Source: Oscillospiraceae bacterium (GTDB lineage: Bacteria; Bacillota; Clostridia; Oscillospirales; CAG-272). From it: a stretch of DNA of 41,880 nt. The notes under the pieces are model-generated. The model was not told the DNA's origin. It saw only the letters and a program-made list of their open reading frames with translations, and searched no databases. Positions 7,454-15,958 of this stretch are shown in pieces. Within the stretch, counting starts at the first letter, position 1. Each line of letters starts with the position of its first letter. Both the position numbers and the translations under genes were made by a program. The stretch is taken from NCBI GenBank assembly GCA_015064155.1, contig SVST01000021.1, forward strand, positions 1-41,880, given 5' to 3'.

Positions 7454-8127
7454 GGACGCAAGGGCGCGATTTTGGGGGCGCGGTTTTGGGGGAGAAACTT
7501 TTGAAAAAGTTTCTCCCCCATACCCCCTCTTCAAAACTTTCACCGCATTTTTTGTTGTGTGAGAGTGTTAATCTTTCGTGTCGGACTTCGATATACTGCC
7601 GTTAGCATTTTGCCGTTGCCAAAACGCTCTGGCGAAAAGGAAACATTCACACATTTTCGTAAAAGAGGGAATGATTTTCTTTTCATATCACGGATGCAGA
7701 GCATCCTACCCCTCATCCGTCACCTGCGGTGACACCTTCCCCCCAGGGGGAAGGCTTTCATGGACATCGCCTTGACAGAGTTTATATATCGTAATTGTTA
7801 TCAACTTATTGAAACGTAGTAACTAAATTTTATTAAAATACAAGCACTTGACTTGATAAAGCGGCAACTTTTCAGAAGCCTTCCCCCTTGGGGGAAGGTG
7901 ACGAGGAACGAGGCGGATGAGGGGTAGCCAACTCAAAACTATCTTCTTCGGCAGAGCGTTGTGGCTACGGCACAATGCTAACGGCAGTACCGAGCGTTCG
8001 ACACAAAAAACAAAAACTCTCACACAATAAAAAATTCTGTGAAAGTTCTTGAAAGGGGTGTGGGGAAAACTTCTTGAAAGAAGTTTTCCCCACAAAAGAA
8101 AAAAGAAAAAAGAAAGGAGGGGATCAG
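7454..8127. repeat. Mosaic intergenic repeat cluster 2: full nested palindrome
   Basis: The gap contains one large mirror-symmetric element. From the outside in: hairpin GGGGGAGAAAC...GTTTCTCCCCC (7488-7519); the CTTTCACCGC...GTGTGAGAG module; a stem AGCATTTTG/CAAAACGCT (7604-7628); the tract with GGATGC-AGA-GCATCC (7693-7707); TCACC-TGC-GGTGA (7720-7732) beside CCTTCCCCCC...GGGGGAAGG. An AT-rich unique core follows (about 7770-7870). The inverted series then runs CCTTCCCCC...GGGGGAAGG (7875-7927), AGCGTTGTG/CACAATGCT (7955-7979), CTCTCACAC...TGTGAAAG, and GTGGGGAAAAC...GTTTTCCCCAC (8060-8093). The last hairpin ends 35 bp before the penicillin-binding protein gene. TTGACA at 7772-7777 has no good -10 box, so that gene's promoter is not clear. 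Confidence 0.85.
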
Positions 8128-10185
8128 ATGGAGAAGACTGTTCGGAAATGGCGGTTTATGGGAGTAGCCGTTTTGTTTTGTGTGATCAGTGTTATTTATT
8201 TGGGTCGACTGTTTTACATTCAGATTTCGGGCAGGGTGCGCGGCACCGAGCAAAAGAACGAGATACGGACGGTCACCATTCAAGCGGTGCGCGGCGAAAT
8301 TTTTGACCGCAACGGGGAGCTGCTGGTAGGCAACCGATACACCTACGATCTGGTTCTCTCTTACAAGACCTTTTCGTCGATGGACGTACGGGAGGCGAAC
8401 CGCGAGTGCCTGCAGATTTTGCAGGGGCTTTCGGAGAATCCCGAAGAGGGGAGCAACCTGCGAGAGGAGCGTTATTTTCCGTTTGAGGGGACTTACCCGT
8501 ATTATCGGTATTCCGAAGCGGCTTTGGACGGTGAGTCGGTGGTCTATTTTCGTCTGCAGCGCGTGCTGTCGGATTTGAAGCTGGACGGAGATCTTACTGC
8601 CAAGGAGCTGGCGGAATACTATATAGATGCGCACGGGCTTTTGATGAAGCAAAACAACGGCAAGCGGTATTTTGACGACGATCAGGTTGATGCCTTGATT
8701 CGTCTGTATTACGACATGGATGCCCAGCGGTTTCGTGCGCTTGGGGAATACGTTTTTGCCGAAAACGTCAATCTGTCTGCGATGACGTATATCAAGGAGT
8801 TGTCGGTTTCGCTGGCAGTGTTCCACATGAATGCCGAGCGTGTATACGAGTATCCCGGATACGCGTCGCATATTCTCGGCAGGGTAGGTCCCATTTATGC
8901 CGAAACCTGGTCGTACTACAAGGAGCAGGGCTATCAGATGAATGCCATTGTCGGCATCGACGGCTGTGAAGCCGCGTTTGAGTCCTATCTTCGCGGCATC
9001 GACGGCGAGATGGAGATTGAGCTGGACGCGTCGGGAACCCTTTTGCGCTCCACTGTTAAAAAGGAGCCCGTGGCGGGGAAGGACGTGTATCTGACCATCG
9101 ACGTCGATCTGCAGATTGCCGCCGAGGACGGGCTTGCCGAGAACGTTGCGTTGGTGGTGGAAAAATCCAACGGGTACGCATCAAAGGGAAGCGACTGCAA
9201 CGCGGGCGCGGCTGTGGTGATGGATCCCAACGATTTTTCGATATTGGCACTGGCGTCCTATCCCACCTACGATCTTTCCACCTACAGCCTTTTGTACAAC
9301 GATCTTTTGGCAGATCCCGCGGGTCCGTTGCGCAATCGCGCGCTGAACGAGAGTTACGCGCCGGGATCGACCTACAAGTTAGGCGTTGCCGCGGCGGCGA
9401 TGTGCGAGGGGCTTTTGGAAGCCGGTGAGCGTGTGCTTTGCAATCGGGTTTCTCCATATGGATCGAACCCCACTTGCTCGACCTACTCGCAGCACCCGAA
9501 TGAATATCTGAACGTCCGCGAAGCGATTGCCGATTCCTGCAACCTGTTCTTTTACGAGATCGGGCATCGCTTTGACATCAATGAAAAGCTGAGCGATATG
9601 GGTGCTTTTATGAGCAAGCTCGGCTTTGGGCGTGCCACGGGAGTGGAGCTTCCCGAAGCAATCGGAAGCGTGTCTGACCCCAACGACTGGGGCTCCACCG
9701 ACAGCACGTGGAAATCCTTGTTTGCCGCGATCGGGCAAGCAAACGACGCAACGCCGCTTCAGCTGAGCTGTTATCTCGGCACGTTGCTTGGCGGAACGCG
9801 CTACGCGGCGCATCTGTTATACGGAGTTTCCGAGTTCGGAAGTGACGGCATTACGCAAAAAAACGAGCCGGTGGTATTGGACACCGTAGAGATCCCCACG
9901 TGGGTTCTTGACGAGATCGTGGGCGGCATGAAGCAGGTGGTCACCGATAACGCAACGGTGCGCTCCAATTTTTCAGAGGTGCGCAAGAAGATGACCGTAG
10001 GCGCAAAAACGGGTACGGCGCAGGTTGGCGGTGACAATCCCGACAACGCGCTGTTCGTCTGTGCCGCACCGATTGAAAGCCCCGAGCTTGTGATCTCGGT
10101 GGTGCTGGAAAAGGGTGCGGGCGGTAGTGCCGCGTCCCTGACCGCCGCGCGGATTCTGGAAGCCTATCTCAAAAAACAGCCTTGA
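8128..10185 (+). CDS. Class B penicillin-binding protein (D,D-transpeptidase, PBP2-like)
   Basis: The product is 685 residues: a short basic N-terminus, one membrane anchor (about residues 9-30), a dimerisation/pedestal domain beginning ITIQAVRGEIFDRNGELL-like, then the transpeptidase domain. Catalytic motifs are S414-T-Y-K417 (SxxK), S470-C-N472 (SxN) and K627-T-G629 (KTG). It cross-links peptidoglycan outside the membrane, most likely during elongation or sporulation-linked synthesis. The start is ATG 8128 after AGAAAGGAGGGG. An upstream in-frame ATG at 8074 is rejected because it would translate part of the repeat hairpin. It probably forms an operon with yqeG and the endonuclease gene downstream. 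Confidence 0.93.
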   Translation: MEKTVRKWRFMGVAVLFCVISVIYLGRLFYIQISGRVRGTEQKNEIRTVTIQAVRGEIFDRNGELLVGNRYTYDLVLSYKTFSSMDVREANRECLQILQGLSENPEEGSNLREERYFPFEGTYPYYRYSEAALDGESVVYFRLQRVLSDLKLDGDLTAKELAEYYIDAHGLLMKQNNGKRYFDDDQVDALIRLYYDMDAQRFRALGEYVFAENVNLSAMTYIKELSVSLAVFHMNAERVYEYPGYASHILGRVGPIYAETWSYYKEQGYQMNAIVGIDGCEAAFESYLRGIDGEMEIELDASGTLLRSTVKKEPVAGKDVYLTIDVDLQIAAEDGLAENVALVVEKSNGYASKGSDCNAGAAVVMDPNDFSILALASYPTYDLSTYSLLYNDLLADPAGPLRNRALNESYAPGSTYKLGVAAAAMCEGLLEAGERVLCNRVSPYGSNPTCSTYSQHPNEYLNVREAIADSCNLFFYEIGHRFDINEKLSDMGAFMSKLGFGRATGVELPEAIGSVSDPNDWGSTDSTWKSLFAAIGQANDATPLQLSCYLGTLLGGTRYAAHLLYGVSEFGSDGITQKNEPVVLDTVEIPTWVLDEIVGGMKQVVTDNATVRSNFSEVRKKMTVGAKTGTAQVGGDNPDNALFVCAAPIESPELVISVVLEKGAGGSAASLTAARILEAYLKKQP

Positions 10186-10202
10186 CGCGAAAGGATATAG
10201 CT

Positions 10203-10742
10203 ATGAAGGATTATTTGACCCCCGACTATATGTTTGGGCATTACTATGAAATTACACCCGAATTTTTGCAGTCGATCGGTGTGCGTGCGCTTCTCATTGA
10301 CATTGACAACACGCTGGCACCCTACGAGCAGCCCGACCCCGACGAGTCGATTCGTGCGTGGTTTGCGCGTCTTGCCGAAGCGGGTATTTCGGTGGCGTTG
10401 GTTTCCAACAATCACGCGCCGCGTGTTGAGCGATTCAACCAAACGCTGGGGCTTCTCGCCTATCCCGACAGCGGCAAGCCGAAGCGCAAAACGCTGGAGA
10501 TTGCCATGCAAAAGCTTGGTGTGACGCATGCTGAAACCGCGATGCTGGGCGATCAGCTTCTCACCGACGCGTATGCCGGCAAGCACATCGGACTTCGCGC
10601 GATTATCGTGCCGCCGATTCACGACAAAACCAATCTGTTCTTCCGCTTCAAGCGGCTTTGTGAGCGTCCGTTCATTCGCAAATTTGCCAAAAAGAACCGA
10701 TACCGTGACTATCTTTCCTTTTGGAAGATCAAGAAAAAGTGA
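10203..10742 (+). CDS. YqeG family HAD IIIA-type phosphatase
   Basis: The product is 179 residues. The HAD motif I is D33-I-D35-N-T, motif II is VALVSNN, the lysine region is SGKPKRKTLEIA, and motif III is MLGDQLLTDAYAG. The C-terminal basic region RFKRLCERPFIRKF is typical of YqeG. Family members are cytoplasmic phosphatases; Bacillus YqeG lies in a conserved ribosome-assembly and DNA-replication neighbourhood, but its physiological substrate is not established. The start is ATG 10203 (GAAAGGA ahead). A TTG at 10182 overlapping the previous stop is the alternative. Confidence 0.9.
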   Translation: MKDYLTPDYMFGHYYEITPEFLQSIGVRALLIDIDNTLAPYEQPDPDESIRAWFARLAEAGISVALVSNNHAPRVERFNQTLGLLAYPDSGKPKRKTLEIAMQKLGVTHAETAMLGDQLLTDAYAGKHIGLRAIIVPPIHDKTNLFFRFKRLCERPFIRKFAKKNRYRDYLSFWKIKKK

Positions 10743-10751
10743 GGAATCCGT

Positions 10752-11600
10752 ATGAGTATTGCAACCTTTGGCCCCGGCGGAAACGGGGATCTGTTTTACG
10801 CGGACGGCGGAAAATCGACCGTACAAGCACCCGGTTGGGTCAAGCGGTTTGGTCTTGACGCTTTCGAATACGAGGCGGGGAATGGGCTGACCGCGGGCGA
10901 GTCCTCCTTGCGTGCCGTTGGCGAAAAAGCCCGCGAGCACGGCATCAAAATGTCGTTGCACACCCCGTATTACATTTCGCTTTCGGGGGTCGATCCCGAA
11001 AAACGGCTGAAAAGCATCGATTATATCCAAAAGTCGCTTTGGGCAGCCGAGCTTTTGGGTGCCGACACCATTGTGATCCACAGCGGCAGCGCGGCAAAAA
11101 TCTCGCGTGCGGAAGCCATGGCACTCTCCAAGGACACCTTGGGAAAGGTCGCCGAAGCGGTTGGGGAAACCTCCATCCGTTTGGGAATCGAAACGATGGG
11201 GAAGATCAACCAGCTTGGCACGCTGGACGAAGTGATCGAGCAGTGTCGCGTGTCCCCCATCTATGCCCCCGTGGTTGATTTCGGACACCTCAACGCGCGC
11301 AACGTCGGCGGTGCGTTCCCCGATACCGATGCCTATCGCCGTGTCTTTGATACCATTGCAACGCAGCTTGGCGACTCCTTTGCACAGTCGCTTCACTGCC
11401 ATTTCTCCAAAATTGCCTACACCTCGGCAGGCGAGAAAAAACACCTCACCTTTGCCGATTCCGAGTTCGGTCCCCTCTTCGAGCCCCTTGCCGAAGCCAT
11501 CGTCAAAGAGCGCGTCGCTCCCCGCATCATCTGCGAGTCCGACGGTACCCAAGCCGAAGACGCCCTCTATATGAAAAAAGCCTACCTCTCTTTGCTGTAA
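10752..11600 (+). CDS. Endonuclease IV-like (AP endonuclease family 2) TIM-barrel protein
   Basis: The product is 282 residues. The order of metal-ligand regions matches endonuclease IV: SLHTPYYISL, IHSGSA, LGIETMGK, VVDFGHLNAR, LHCHFSKI and ICESDG. Such enzymes use three zinc ions to cut the backbone 5' of abasic sites in base excision repair. The aspartate of the usual D-x-H ligand pair is not obvious near EKKHLTF, so activity could differ, and a sugar-isomerase role in the same fold cannot be excluded. It follows yqeG by 9 bp and is probably cotranscribed. Confidence 0.8.
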   Translation: MSIATFGPGGNGDLFYADGGKSTVQAPGWVKRFGLDAFEYEAGNGLTAGESSLRAVGEKAREHGIKMSLHTPYYISLSGVDPEKRLKSIDYIQKSLWAAELLGADTIVIHSGSAAKISRAEAMALSKDTLGKVAEAVGETSIRLGIETMGKINQLGTLDEVIEQCRVSPIYAPVVDFGHLNARNVGGAFPDTDAYRRVFDTIATQLGDSFAQSLHCHFSKIAYTSAGEKKHLTFADSEFGPLFEPLAEAIVKERVAPRIICESDGTQAEDALYMKKAYLSLL

Positions 11601-12379
11601 AGACGCGGGGACGCGGCTTTTTGGGGGAGAAACTTTTGAAAAAGTTTCTCCCCCATACCCCCTCTTCAAAACTTTCACAGCAATTTTTCTTGTGTGAAAG
11701 TGTTCGCTTCTCGTGTCGGACTTCGATATACTGCCGATAGCATTTTGCCGTTGCCAAAACGCTCTGGCGAAAAAGAAGCCTTCCCCTTGAGGGGAAGGGG
11801 GACCGCGCAGCGGTGGATGAGGTGTAGGATGCGAAGCATCCGTGATATGAAAAGAAAATCATTCCCTCATCCACGAAAATGTGTGGATGTTGCTGTCGAA
11901 CGAAACGGGTTCGGGGACCCCTCATCCGCCTCGTTCCTCGGCACCTTCCCCCGAGGGGGAAGGCTTTCTTTCGCCAGAGCATTTTCCCTTGGGCAAAATG
12001 CTAACGGCAGTATATCGAAGTCCGACACAAAAAAATAAAAACCCTCACACAATAAAAAATTCTGTGAAAGTTTTGAGGGGTTTGGGGAACTTTTTCAAAA
12101 GTTCCCCAAGAAAAAATTTTCTCAAAAGTTCCCCATAAAACCCGCGTCCTCGCATCCTCCCGGCAGAGCCGGCAGGGTGGTGGCACCTGACGGCTAACGG
12201 CAGTACCTAAGGTTCGACAGAACCAAATGAAAACTTTTACACCAGATATCAAGTTTTGGAAAAGTTTTGAGGGGTTTGGGGAACTTTTTCAAAAGTTCCC
12301 CAAGAAAAAAATTTTCTCAAAAGTTCCCCAAGAAAAAATTTTCTCAAAAGTTCCTATGCAAGATCAAGAAAGGACAGTT
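11601..12379. repeat. Mosaic intergenic repeat cluster 3: nested palindrome plus uvrD-leader repeats
   Basis: The mirror arrangement of cluster 2 recurs. Left arm: GGGGGAGAAAC hairpin (11623-11654), CTTTCACAGC module, AGCATTTTG/CAAAACGCT stem, CTTCCCCTTGAGGGGAAG with CCGC-GCA-GCGG (11803-11813), and GGATGC-GAA-GCATCC. Right arm: CCTTCCCCCGAGGGGGAAGG, AGCATTTTCCC/GGGCAAAATGCT (11978-12002), CTCACACAAT...TGTGAAAG, and TTGGGGAAC hairpin (12082-12109). After this comes a further degenerate half-unit (12118-12303) with the GGCAGGGTGGTGGCACCTG stem variant. No gene is present apart from the uvrD leader. Confidence 0.85.
12291..12355. repeat. Short tandem repeat in the uvrD/pcrA leader
   Basis: A unit reading AAAAGTTCCCCAAG followed by AAAAAATTTTCTC occurs as 28 bp (12291-12318), 27 bp (12319-12345) and a 10-bp remnant (12346-12355) that runs into ATG 12356. 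The units derive from the right half of the family hairpin. They end 24 bp before the chosen helicase start. Confidence 0.85.
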
Positions 12380-14851
12380 ATGATAGAGCAAGAATATTTA
12401 GAAGCCAAGCGTGCGTTATTTGACAAGGTCTACGCAGCGTTGAACGAGAAGCAGCGCGAGGCGGTTTTTACAATCAATCATCCGTTACTGGTGCTTGCGG
12501 GAGCAGGAAGCGGAAAGACGACGGTGCTGGTACGTCGAATTGCTTTTTTGATCCGCTACGGAAACGCGTATATGAGCGAGTACGTGCCGTACGGAGTGGA
12601 TGCTGCGCGGGTACGCGAGCTGAGGGAGGCACTGTCCCTGCCTGCTGCCGAGATTGAGTCGGGGATTTTGCCCGAATTTACCAACAATGCCTGCGAGCCC
12701 TACCGCGTTTTGGCAATCACCTTTACCAACAAGGCGGCAAACGAGATCAAGTCGCGTCTTGCCAAAATGTTCCCCGAGGAGGACGGTGTGGCAAGCGAGA
12801 TCTGGACGGGAACCTTCCATTCGGTCTGCTTGCGGATTTTGCGTCGGCACTGCGAGAAATGCGGTTACCGTGAGGGCTTTACCATTTATGATACCGACGA
12901 TTCCAAGAAGACCGCGATTACCGCCATGCGTGACTGCAACGTGGATGAAAAGCTGTTGCCCGTCAAGGGGGTACTGAGTGCCATCAGCCGCGCAAAGGAT
13001 CGGTTGATTTCGCCCGACGGCTATCTTTTGGAGGCGGGAAACGATTTCCGTGCCAAGCAGATCGGCAGAGTTTACGAGCGCTATCAGCAGCTGCTTCGCG
13101 AGTCCAATGCCATGGATTTTGACGATATCATCATGCAAACCGTCCTGCTTTTGAAGAACCACGCCGAGGTGCGTGAGGCGTATCAGAAGCGGTTCAAGTA
13201 CGTCTGCGTGGACGAGTTTCAGGATACCAACGTCGCCCAGCTCCATCTTACGGTTTTGCTTTCGGGCTTCCATCAAAATTTGATGGTGGTTGGTGACGAC
13301 GACCAGAGTATTTATAAATTCCGCGGAGCCACCATTGAAAATATTTTGACCTTTGACAAGACCTTCCCCGACGCAAAGGTGATCAAATTGGAGCAAAACT
13401 ACCGTTCCACGCAAAATATTTTGGATGCCGCCAACGCGGTCATTAAGAACAATGCGGGAAGAAAGGGAAAAACGCTTTGGACGGCGGCAGGCGAGGGGGA
13501 AAAGCTCCACCTGCGGATCTGCGACGATCAAAATGCCGAGGCACGCTTTGTGGTGGATACGGTGAACCGTATCGTTGCGAAAGGCACGGCAACCTATCGC
13601 GATTTTGCGGTTTTGTACCGCACCAACGCGCAATCCAACAGCATTGAAAAGGCGTTTGCACGCTCGGGAGTTCCGTACCGTGTGCTGGGCGGCACGCGCT
13701 TTTCCGACCGTAAGGAGATCCGTGACGCGGTTGCCTATCTGCAGCTTGTGAGCAATCACGACGATAACGTCCGTCTTGCCCGTATCATCAACGAGCCGCG
13801 TCGAAAGATCGGAGCCAAGACGCTGGATGCCATTGCCGCGATTGCCGAGGAGCAGGGAAAAAGTCATTTTTGGGTGATCGAGCATGCGGCAAGCTTCGTT
13901 GCCCTGGAGCGCAGCCGTGCGATTCTTGAGGGCTTTGCCGATCTGATTATTTCTTTGACCGAGCTTTCCGAGCGCGTGTCGATGGACGTGCTGTTTGACG
14001 CGGTGCTGGATCGTTCGGGTTACCGTCAGATGTTGATCGACGCGGGCGAGGAGGAAGCAGAGCGTTTGGAAAACCTGACCGAGTTTAAGTCGGGTATTTT
14101 GGAATACATCAAAGAAAACGAAGACCCCACTTTGGTCGGTTTTTTGGAGGAAACCGCGCTGGTTGCCGACGTTGACCGTTACGATGAAAGTGCCGATGCG
14201 GTGGTGATGATGACCATCCACAGCGCAAAGGGCTTGGAATTTCCCATCGTCTTTTTGCCGGGTATGGAGGACGGACTCTTCCCCGGAATGCAGACCATCA
14301 CGGCGGGCGAGAGCGAGATGGAGGAGGAGCGACGTCTTGCTTACGTTGCCATTACGCGTGCCAAGCGGGAGCTGTATCTGTTGCACACCAAAAACCGCCT
14401 TTTGTACGGACAAACCATGTACAATCCCGTTTCGCGGTTTGTCAGCGAAATCCCCGAAGCCTTGATCGAGCAGCCCCGCGAGGACCGTTTCGGTAGCCTC
14501 GGCGCGAAGTCGGGCTTTGGCTCTTACGGGGGCTTTGGTTCACGCGGAACCGATGCACCCGCATCGCAAAAACGGGTCTATTATACCGCACCGTCCACGC
14601 ACGTGCAGGTCAAGCCGCAGGCAACGCCCGCGCCCGAACGGATTACGGTTGGCAAGCCGATCGTGCACACGCCGAGCGCGAAAAATCTGACGCTGTTTGC
14701 ACCCGGGGATCGCGTTCGTCACATGACCTTTGGCGAGGGCGAGGTGCTGTCTGTGCGTCCGATGGGTGCCGATACCTTGTACGAGATCGTGTTTGACCGC
14801 GTGGGAACCAAAAAGCTGATGGCAACCTACGCAAAGCTGACAAAGATATAA
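12380..14851 (+). CDS. pcrA: ATP-dependent 3'-5' DNA helicase, PcrA/UvrD family
   Basis: The product is 823 residues, full length for superfamily 1A. Motif I (Walker A) is GAGSGKTT with K46; motif Ia is ITFTNKAA; motif II is D278-E279 in VDEFQDTN; motif III region is VVGDDDQSIYKFRGA; motif IV QNYRST; motif V/VI IHSAKGLEFPIVF and VAITRAK. A roughly 40-residue insert lies between motifs I and Ia. The C-terminal RVRHMTFGEGEV region is the PcrA Tudor-like domain that contacts RNA polymerase. It acts in nucleotide excision repair and replication-fork clearance. The start ATG 12380 has AGAAAGGA ahead. Upstream in-frame ATGs (12227, 12356) would translate repeat sequence and are not preferred. Confidence 0.95.
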   Translation: MIEQEYLEAKRALFDKVYAALNEKQREAVFTINHPLLVLAGAGSGKTTVLVRRIAFLIRYGNAYMSEYVPYGVDAARVRELREALSLPAAEIESGILPEFTNNACEPYRVLAITFTNKAANEIKSRLAKMFPEEDGVASEIWTGTFHSVCLRILRRHCEKCGYREGFTIYDTDDSKKTAITAMRDCNVDEKLLPVKGVLSAISRAKDRLISPDGYLLEAGNDFRAKQIGRVYERYQQLLRESNAMDFDDIIMQTVLLLKNHAEVREAYQKRFKYVCVDEFQDTNVAQLHLTVLLSGFHQNLMVVGDDDQSIYKFRGATIENILTFDKTFPDAKVIKLEQNYRSTQNILDAANAVIKNNAGRKGKTLWTAAGEGEKLHLRICDDQNAEARFVVDTVNRIVAKGTATYRDFAVLYRTNAQSNSIEKAFARSGVPYRVLGGTRFSDRKEIRDAVAYLQLVSNHDDNVRLARIINEPRRKIGAKTLDAIAAIAEEQGKSHFWVIEHAASFVALERSRAILEGFADLIISLTELSERVSMDVLFDAVLDRSGYRQMLIDAGEEEAERLENLTEFKSGILEYIKENEDPTLVGFLEETALVADVDRYDESADAVVMMTIHSAKGLEFPIVFLPGMEDGLFPGMQTITAGESEMEEERRLAYVAITRAKRELYLLHTKNRLLYGQTMYNPVSRFVSEIPEALIEQPREDRFGSLGAKSGFGSYGGFGSRGTDAPASQKRVYYTAPSTHVQVKPQATPAPERITVGKPIVHTPSAKNLTLFAPGDRVRHMTFGEGEVLSVRPMGADTLYEIVFDRVGTKKLMATYAKLTKI

Positions 14852-14912
14852 AACGGTACGGAGCAAGTGACCGTACTCCGTGAATCGACAACAAGAGAGG
14901 AGAACCGTTTAT

Positions 14913-15296
14913 ATGGATATTCGAGAAATCAGCGCGCCCGCGCTTGCCTACCTCGGGGACTGTGTTCTGGAGCTGTGTGTACGGCGGCATTTGGTGGAAA
15001 AGGGACTTTCCACGTCGGCGCACCTGAATGCCGAAGCGTTGGATTTCGTGCGCGCGCCCGCGCAAGCCGAGGCAATGAAGCGAATCCTGCCGCACCTGAC
15101 CGAGGAGGAGGATCGTTATTTCCGCCGCGGCAGAAATTTGGGGCACGGGAACGTCCCCAAGCGTGCCACAGTGAGCGAATACCGCGCCGCTACGGGCATG
15201 GAGGCTCTGTTTGGATATCTGCACCTGACAGGGCAGTCCGAGCGCATCGACGAGCTGTTCCGCCTTGCCTATTTTTCCGGTGATATAACTGAGTAA
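14913..15296 (+). CDS. mrnC: Mini-ribonuclease III
   Basis: The product is 127 residues, the usual size of Mini-RNase III, a dimeric RNase III-like enzyme without a double-stranded RNA-binding domain. The signature ALAYLGDCVLELCVR carries the catalytic aspartate, followed by RGRNLGHGNVPK and the second acidic motif region EYRAATGMEALFGYLHL. It matures 23S rRNA ends. The start is ATG 14913 with AGAGAGGAGA ahead; a GTG at 14880 is less likely. It follows pcrA by 61 bp with a small GTACGG/CCGTAC hairpin between them, and is probably in the same operon. Confidence 0.93.
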   Translation: MDIREISAPALAYLGDCVLELCVRRHLVEKGLSTSAHLNAEALDFVRAPAQAEAMKRILPHLTEEEDRYFRRGRNLGHGNVPKRATVSEYRAATGMEALFGYLHLTGQSERIDELFRLAYFSGDITE

Positions 15297-15958
15297 AGGG
15301 ATTTGTGGGGAGAAACTTTTTGAAAAAAAGTTTCTCCCCACACCCCACTTCAAAAACTTTCACAGCATATTTTTGTGTGTGAGAGTTTTTATTTTTTTTG
15401 TGTCGGACTCTCGGTACTGCCGATAGCATTTTGCCGTGGCCAAAACGCTCTGGCGAAAAAGAAGCCTTCCCCCTCGGGGTAGCGAAGCGGCGCGAGGGCA
15501 ATGAATGACAGCCCGGTGGGCTGTCAGAACCCGAGCGTGACCGAGCCGCAGCGAGACAGGGGGACCGCAGGTGACGGATGAGGGGTCCCCGAACCCGTTT
15601 CGTTCGACAGCAACATCCTCATATTTTCGGAGGAGTGTTGATTTTTCATCAATCCCAAGTTTTTGAAACGGACCGTCGAGGACGCCGGTCCCTACAGATT
15701 CACACATTCTCGTAAAAGAGGGGATGATTTTCGCTTCATATCACGGATGCTTCGCATCCTACCCCTCATCCGCCTCGTTCCTCGGCACCTTCCCCCGAGG
15801 GGGAAGGCTTCTTTTTCGCCAGAGCGTTTTGGCAACGGCAAAATGCTATCGGCAGTACCTAAAGTTCGAGGAAAAAAATAAAAACTTTCACGCATAGAAA
15901 AATGCTGTGAAAGTTTTGAGGGGTGTGGGGAACTTTTTCAAAAGTTCCCCACAAAAAA
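15297..15958. repeat. Mosaic intergenic repeat cluster 4: nested palindrome between convergent genes
   Basis: The third copy of the nested layout. Left arm: GTGGGGAGAAAC hairpin (15305-15341), CTTTCACAGC module, AGCATTTTGCC/GGCCAAAACGCT stem, and CCTTCCCCCTCGGGG with a long insert containing CTGACAGCCC-type pairing (ACAGCCCGG/TGGGCTGT near 15510-15526). The core holds GGACCG...CGGTCC (15670-15691). Right arm: GGATGC-TTC-GCATCC, CCTTCCCCCGAGGGGGAAGG, AGCGTTTTGGC/GGCAAAATGCT, CTTTCACGCAT...ATGCTGTGAAAG and GTGGGGAAC hairpin (15925-15952). The last stem ends 7 bp from the stop of the minus-strand ceramidase-like gene and may serve both converging transcripts. Confidence 0.85.

Noticed and set aside
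8074-8127. N-terminal extension of the penicillin-binding protein
   Set aside because: The extra codons translate the repeat hairpin; ATG 8128 has a near-perfect ribosome binding site directly ahead.
10164-11678. A 504-codon open frame opposite yqeG and the endonuclease gene
   Set aside because: It is an antisense shadow, beginning inside a repeat hairpin and covering two recognisable plus-strand genes.
12485-14413. A 642-codon open frame opposite the pcrA gene
   Set aside because: The plus-strand helicase has every superfamily 1 motif in order. The antisense product resembles nothing and has no start signals.
14852-14912. Terminator between pcrA and mrnC
   Set aside because: GTACGG/CCGTAC forms only a 6-bp stem and no T-run follows.
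15297-15958. Repeats as a possible CRISPR array
   Set aside because: Modules recur at irregular spacing and in both orientations, with hairpin interiors that vary; no constant repeat-spacer period and no cas genes.
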